DNA from: Desulfobacterales bacterium
GTDB taxonomy: Bacteria > Desulfobacterota > Desulfobacteria > Desulfobacterales > UBA11574
Reading direction: 5' to 3'
Assembly: GCA_012974475.1 (NCBI GenBank)
Contig: JAAXQD010000239.1
Coordinates: forward strand, 1 to 19,611
Length of the DNA: 19,611 bases
Shown here: positions 15,373 to 19,611 of the stretch, piece by piece
How the letters are laid out: every line of letters begins with the position of its first letter
Position numbering within the stretch: the stretch's first letter is position 1
Made by a program: the position numbers and the translations under genes
Notes under the pieces: generated by a model
What the model was told of the DNA's origin: nothing
What the model saw: only the letters and a program-made list of their open reading frames with translations
Databases searched by the model: none

Positions 15373-16091
15373 GTTTCTGTTAACCTTATAAATATCTGCT
15401 CAAGATCGTCACCTTCCGTGATGACATCTCCCCTCAAATCTTCATAAGTTCCCATTGCGATAAGGGTTCCCTTATGGATGATGCCAATTTTATCACAAAT
15501 GTCTTCGGCCACTTTCAAAGTATGGGTCGACATAAAAATGGTGACACCTGCATTTGCAAGATGTTTAAAATGGTCTTTGACCATTTTGATCGCCAGAGGA
15601 TCGAGACCCACCATGGGTTCATCGACGACAATCACGTCGGGATCGTGTAAAAGCGCTGCTGCCATGACCAGACGCTGCTTCATGCCGTGAGAATAGGACT
15701 CGATGAGTTCATTCGACCGATCAGACAGAAAAAACATGTCCAGTTTTTCTTGAGATTTTCTTAAAAACGTATCCTCATCCACATCGTAGAGATCGGCAAT
15801 GAACTCCAGAAACTCCATTCCTGTTAGTTTTTCATAGAGATAGGGTGTATCGGGAATAAATCCTATTTTTCTTTTGGCTTGTTCCGGTTGTTCCGCCATA
15901 TTTATTCCGCAGATCGTCACCGCACCAGAGGTGGGGGCAAGTACACCGCCCATCATGTTGATAGTGGTTGTTTTTCCGGCACCATTCGGACCGATAAAAC
16001 CGAAAATTTCTCCCTTCGACACCTTGAGGTTAAGATTGTCCACAGCCAGAAGATTTCCGTATCTTTTGCTCAGATTTTTAAGTTCTATCAT
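15369..16091 (-). CDS. ABC transporter ATP-binding protein
   Basis: The 240-residue cytoplasmic ATPase should power the adjacent permease. Walker A is GPNGAGKT (34-41), the signature motif is SHGMKQ (134-139, a common variant of LSGGQ), Walker B is VIVVDEP with catalytic Glu158, the D-loop is GLDP, and His190 in MSTHTL is the switch histidine. The Q-loop position after IGFIP holds Asp81 instead of Gln, as seen in some ABC-2 exporter ATPases. The N-terminus starts directly in the fold, as expected for a stand-alone subunit. Start and stop overlap the neighbours by four bases each (ATGA), upstream with the transglutaminase-like gene and downstream with the permease. Confidence 0.94.
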   Translation of the reverse strand: MIELKNLSKRYGNLLAVDNLNLKVSKGEIFGFIGPNGAGKTTTINMMGGVLAPTSGAVTICGINMAEQPEQAKRKIGFIPDTPYLYEKLTGMEFLEFIADLYDVDEDTFLRKSQEKLDMFFLSDRSNELIESYSHGMKQRLVMAAALLHDPDVIVVDEPMVGLDPLAIKMVKDHFKHLANAGVTIFMSTHTLKVAEDICDKIGIIHKGTLIAMGTYEDLRGDVITEGDDLEQIFIRLTET

Positions 16092-17557
16092 TCTATCAAT
16101 CTAGTAACTTTTAATTTTATTTCTCCGATAATGCCCATCAAATCGAGTTGTTTCTCCATGGCCCCACTTGAAAACCGTATGTGGGTGACATCTGCCGGCA
16201 CCTGACCCAAAACCGAATCTGCGGTGACCCACTGTCCGATATAAAGAAGATTCCAGGCATGATAATAAAACCTGCCATTCAAATAAACGAGTCCGGCTTC
16301 AATCTGGGCGGGGATACCCGAAGCCCTTGCAAGGGCAGCCAGAAGCACGGCATGTTCATTGCAATCACCCACCCTATTTTCCAGGGTGGCAAGGGCATCG
16401 GGAAGGGAAAGAACCGGACGTTTTTCAATATTATTGTGGAGCCAGGCAACCAGTTTCTTCGCTTTTATTACAGTGCTGTCATCGGCAGATAAAATTTTGT
16501 TTGCAAGATTCTCTATTTTGGGGTGATCAGACTCAATAAACGGAGACGGCATTAAAAATCTCTTCTCGATTTCACCCATTTTGTTTTTATCGAGAACATC
16601 CGGAAGGCCTGATATATCCTCCTTCATGATGGTAAGAATGTTATCTGTTACGCGTTGCCTCCCTCCTTCTATGCGGACTGTTTTAAAATTTACACCGCTG
16701 ATTTCAACGTCGATTCCTTTCAGCCGAAAGGGTTCGTCGATGCGCATATTGGACCGTACGGAAGCGATCTCTGCAAGATCCAAAATAGGTTCTTTTTGTA
16801 AACCGGAAAGCGCATCCTCCCGGGTTGTTTTTTCGAGACTGATTCCCAGAAACCCTTTCTCCCTGATGACATCGCCATTTTCTCCGATCCAGGCCAGCTG
16901 GGTTGTGCCCTTATAGGACAGGATTACCTTCTTCGTATTTTTTTCAAGTCCCATGTTCACGATTTTTTCCGGGCCCACCATCTTGATAATGACAGGTTCA
17001 CTGGCCATACTCACAGGGTCGAAAACCTGGACAGCAAACTCGTCTCCGGTTTCCATTCCAGATGTGACAGCAGCGTTCAAGATCCCGGATGGGATATATA
17101 TTTTTTCTTTGACGCTGATACGGATATCTTTGGTAGACCCGAGGCTGTGTGTTTTAATGGAAAGCACATTTTCAGAAACTGACCCTTGAGCTGAAAAATG
17201 GAACCGTCCCGAACCCATCTCAAATTCAAATGAAGACAGCGTAAAATCTGAATTGAGCCGGCCGAAGGTTTTAAGAATCATATCCTGAGTGAGCCCCATG
17301 GTGTTGAGGCGAACAAAGACCGTTTCTTCGATACGGTATCCGTTTTCGATTTTTGAAAAAACCGTATGTGAAGATCCGATTTTACGATCCTTCAGCAGTA
17401 TATTCATCCACGCGTCTTTTTCAGGCAAGTCGCTCAGGGAGGATGGAGACAACGTTGCAGACTCCAAATGGAAGTTATTAAAGACGTCCAGTCGAAAAGA
17501 AAATAGAATCGAAAAAAGAAGTCCGAATATGCCTAAACCTATCCAGAAAGGTTTCAT
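16088..17557 (-). CDS. Membrane-anchored transglutaminase-like (papain-fold) protein
   Basis: The 489-residue protein has an N-terminal hydrophobic segment (about 5-22) that should anchor it with the remainder outside the cytoplasm. Residues of about 50-250 form a beta-rich region that I do not assign to a named domain. The C-terminal transglutaminase-like core (about 350-460) has an intact triad: Cys399 in GDCNEHA, His433 in YYHAWN and Asp447 in TADSVL. Bacterial members of this superfamily are often proteases, peptide cyclases or amidases rather than true transglutaminases, so the reaction is unknown. The start overlaps the recC stop by one base (TAATG) and the stop overlaps the ABC ATPase start by four. 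It therefore belongs with the exporter genes; handling a cell-envelope peptide or protein is a reasonable guess, not a finding. Confidence 0.85.
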   Translation of the reverse strand: MKPFWIGLGIFGLLFSILFSFRLDVFNNFHLESATLSPSSLSDLPEKDAWMNILLKDRKIGSSHTVFSKIENGYRIEETVFVRLNTMGLTQDMILKTFGRLNSDFTLSSFEFEMGSGRFHFSAQGSVSENVLSIKTHSLGSTKDIRISVKEKIYIPSGILNAAVTSGMETGDEFAVQVFDPVSMASEPVIIKMVGPEKIVNMGLEKNTKKVILSYKGTTQLAWIGENGDVIREKGFLGISLEKTTREDALSGLQKEPILDLAEIASVRSNMRIDEPFRLKGIDVEISGVNFKTVRIEGGRQRVTDNILTIMKEDISGLPDVLDKNKMGEIEKRFLMPSPFIESDHPKIENLANKILSADDSTVIKAKKLVAWLHNNIEKRPVLSLPDALATLENRVGDCNEHAVLLAALARASGIPAQIEAGLVYLNGRFYYHAWNLLYIGQWVTADSVLGQVPADVTHIRFSSGAMEKQLDLMGIIGEIKLKVTRLIE

Positions 17558-19611
17558 TATAGCACGATTTCAGAGCTATGATTCAATAAAGGGAGAAAAA
17601 TTTCCGTTGCGGTGTCCTCAAAAACCTCATCCAAAGGATCCATTTTGCCGAAACAACGCTCAAAATATGGATCTTCTGATTCCCCTCGGCTGAAATCACT
17701 CCCAGCCCATTTTTTTCGTGCGGCATGTATTGCTGCCTGTTTCGTCCGGTTCATCAATTGTATCTGACGAACATATTCGAACGACGATTCAGGGAAGAAA
17801 TGCAAAGGCTCCGACATTCCCTTCCAGTAAAACCTAAGAAGATCACGTATTCGATCCTTGGCGTTTGAAATCGGCTTAAATTCCCAGGCGGAATTTTTGC
17901 CCAACAGAAGACTCTGATCCGGGCCATCAACTTCATCTAAGGCATGAAGTGCAAGATGATAAATCCATGTTTTTACAAGGTGTTTAGAGTTTATTTTTGC
18001 ATATCGTATTTGAATCAGCCCCTGTTCAAAAAAATCAGCAATGCGACCGCTTATGCTAAATCCTGCGATCTCGAGTTTAAACCCTCGATCGTCTAAACGT
18101 TTGCTTTGGATATGGCCTTCAATCTTTCTGACAAAATCTTCAGCGTCCAGACTCCGGTCATTGAAAACAAATTCGCCCACTTTTCCATGGGGGAGCTGTC
18201 CGGACGCTTTTTTCACAGGGAAATAATCTTTTAAGTTCAACCCTGACATTTTTTTTGCCACAAGTTCTTGATCGATCAGATATTTTTCCAGATGATCTAA
18301 ATTGAAGTTTTCTCTTTCATCGGCAGGGGCTTCTGTATCACGAAGATATATGCCCAGGCGCTTTTCTAGAAGATACTTGCTGGGATTGCTGAAAAAGTTG
18401 CTTAAATCTTTAATATCGAGATTTCTCCATTCATGGGAAAGTTCCGGCAGTCTGGTGGGTATCAGGATGGAAGCTTCTCTTCGGTCATGCAATCTTAAAG
18501 CGGCTGAAAAATTCTCTTGGGAATAACTGAACAGCTTGTTGCTGTCGGGTTTAAAATATTCGGGGGAAAAGGCTTGAAGTCGATGAAGGGTTACGATCTG
18601 ATCTTCTAAAAGACCGAATCCGTCTTGGATATAATCTATGAGTTCACTGACAAGAACCGATGGCGAAATCCGAGTGTTATCCTGGATGCTCTGCCCCACA
18701 TAGCTGACGTACAACCTGTTTCTGGCAGATAGAAGCGCCTCCAGAAAAAGATACTTGTCGTCATTTCTCCGGTTACGATCGCCAATCCTGGGGTTTTTTA
18801 CCATGAGATCGAACCCCAGGGTTTGGGTCTTTCGCGGGAAAGCATCGCTGTTCATCCCCACGAGACAAACGACTTTAAACGGGATGCTTCTCATGGGGAG
18901 CATGGCGCAAAATGTCACACCCCCTGAAATAAATCTGCTGCGATATTGCTCGTGTTCAAGACGCCGTTCCATATAGGACCTCACGACCTCAATTTCCACC
19001 GGCGCATCAAAGCCGGAAGATGCTTCTTTTTTGGACATGTCATCCAAAATGCCTCTTAGAATATTTATCTCCCGTTCGGAATCTTCATCCGGAGAAAAAA
19101 ACTGCGCGATAATATCGTCGAAAAATATATGCCAACCGTTGAATGTTCGGGCTTTGTCCAAAGATTGTACGCATTCGAAAACACGGTTCAGGAATTTAAT
19201 TAATTTTCCTAAGGTTTTAATTTCACCCCCTTCAATGGGGTCATACGGAAGGATTCCAGAGAATATTCTACAGTCACCTCCCGGCATGGCGTATCCCAGA
19301 AGGAGTCTGTCAATCCCGGCTTTCCATGTATTTTCAGAAAACCCGGGCAGTCCCTTCTCTTGCCGGTATTTGGCATCGATCCCCCAACGAATATGGGTCT
19401 CTTTGATCCAGCGTTCTGCAATTTCAATTTCCGATTCAGACATCCCGAAGGTTTCTCTTATTTCGGGTATTTCCATCAACGCCATAACAGAGGTACCACC
19501 CAGTCGACTGTTTTTGAGATCGAGTATGGATATTAACCCGTCGATAATACGGCTCTGTTTTGCAATATTCCGGTCGGCGATGGTGAAAGGAATCCGAAGT
19601 TTATCATCGGT
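17557..19611 (-). CDS. recC: Exodeoxyribonuclease V subunit RecC (5' part outside window)
   Basis: The frame is open to the right edge and shows the C-terminal 684 residues. RecC of E. coli has 1122 residues, so roughly the last 60 percent is seen. The family segment VGMNSDAFPR, then GFDLMVKNPR, GDRNRRNDDKYLFLEALLSA and LYVSYVGQSIQDN, matches RecC closely. The window-edge part IPFTIADRN is also typical. An ATG at 19485 is internal and is not the start. RecC lacks helicase activity; in the RecBCD complex it recognises Chi and splits the DNA strands. The C-terminal part (visible residues about 400-684) corresponds to the inactive nuclease-like fold. recB and recD are not downstream, where the transglutaminase-like and ABC genes follow directly instead, so they must lie upstream or elsewhere. 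Confidence 0.95.
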   Translation of the reverse strand, partial: TDDKLRIPFTIADRNIAKQSRIIDGLISILDLKNSRLGGTSVMALMEIPEIRETFGMSESEIEIAERWIKETHIRWGIDAKYRQEKGLPGFSENTWKAGIDRLLLGYAMPGGDCRIFSGILPYDPIEGGEIKTLGKLIKFLNRVFECVQSLDKARTFNGWHIFFDDIIAQFFSPDEDSEREINILRGILDDMSKKEASSGFDAPVEIEVVRSYMERRLEHEQYRSRFISGGVTFCAMLPMRSIPFKVVCLVGMNSDAFPRKTQTLGFDLMVKNPRIGDRNRRNDDKYLFLEALLSARNRLYVSYVGQSIQDNTRISPSVLVSELIDYIQDGFGLLEDQIVTLHRLQAFSPEYFKPDSNKLFSYSQENFSAALRLHDRREASILIPTRLPELSHEWRNLDIKDLSNFFSNPSKYLLEKRLGIYLRDTEAPADERENFNLDHLEKYLIDQELVAKKMSGLNLKDYFPVKKASGQLPHGKVGEFVFNDRSLDAEDFVRKIEGHIQSKRLDDRGFKLEIAGFSISGRIADFFEQGLIQIRYAKINSKHLVKTWIYHLALHALDEVDGPDQSLLLGKNSAWEFKPISNAKDRIRDLLRFYWKGMSEPLHFFPESSFEYVRQIQLMNRTKQAAIHAARKKWAGSDFSRGESEDPYFERCFGKMDPLDEVFEDTATEIFLPLLNHSSEIVL

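Noticed and set aside
1..19611. CRISPR arrays, insertion sequences, tRNA or rRNA genes, phage genes
   Set aside because: No regularly spaced repeats, transposase or integrase motifs, cloverleaf sequences or rRNA segments were found on either strand.

Overview
The window reads as a contiguous stretch of bacterial chromosome, probably from a Desulfobacterota organism of the Desulfobacterales type (formerly Deltaproteobacteria). That placement is an inference. It rests on the PAS/GAF sensor kinase style, the co-location of psd, pssA, leuB, asd, greA and rpoZ, the RecC sequence and the intermediate GC content. I see no phage, transposon, CRISPR, tRNA or rRNA, and the gene content is mostly core metabolism and information processing.

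Layout. At the left edge is a minus-strand sensor histidine kinase whose C-terminus lies outside the window (1-1934). A 360-base divergent intergenic region separates it from two plus-strand genes, dtd (D-aminoacyl-tRNA deacylase) and a PBP4-type D,D-carboxypeptidase. The carboxypeptidase gene ends tail to tail with folE2, the last gene of a long minus-strand operon. Read 5' to 3' that operon is psd - pssA - leuB - asd - greA - rpoZ - ttcA - folE2 (9918 down to 4024). It has overlaps or short gaps throughout and is preceded by a near-consensus sigma-70 promoter (10052-10081).

Upstream of that promoter is a second minus-strand unit, lon - tsaB (13310 down to 10232). It has its own good sigma-70-type promoter (13524-13551) and a leader of about 200 nt. 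Further upstream is a third minus-strand chain: recC (its 5' part lies off the right edge), a membrane-anchored transglutaminase-like protein, an ABC ATPase and a 562-residue ABC permease. Every stop/start pair in this chain overlaps.

How the genes fit together. The psd operon combines phosphatidylethanolamine synthesis (pssA then psd), leucine and aspartate-family amino acid synthesis (leuB, asd), RNA polymerase accessory factors (greA, rpoZ), tRNA thiolation (ttcA) and pterin synthesis (folE2), so it looks like a growth-linked housekeeping operon. lon-tsaB pairs protein quality control with t6A tRNA modification. The least understood part is the transglutaminase/ABC-exporter module translationally coupled to recC. 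It is the best candidate here for an uncharacterised system. Second-tier items are the NADP-like coenzyme loop of LeuB, an operator-like inverted repeat over the kinase promoter, a 16-codon ORF with a strong ribosome binding site ahead of dtd, and a run of non-ATG starts in greA-rpoZ-ttcA.
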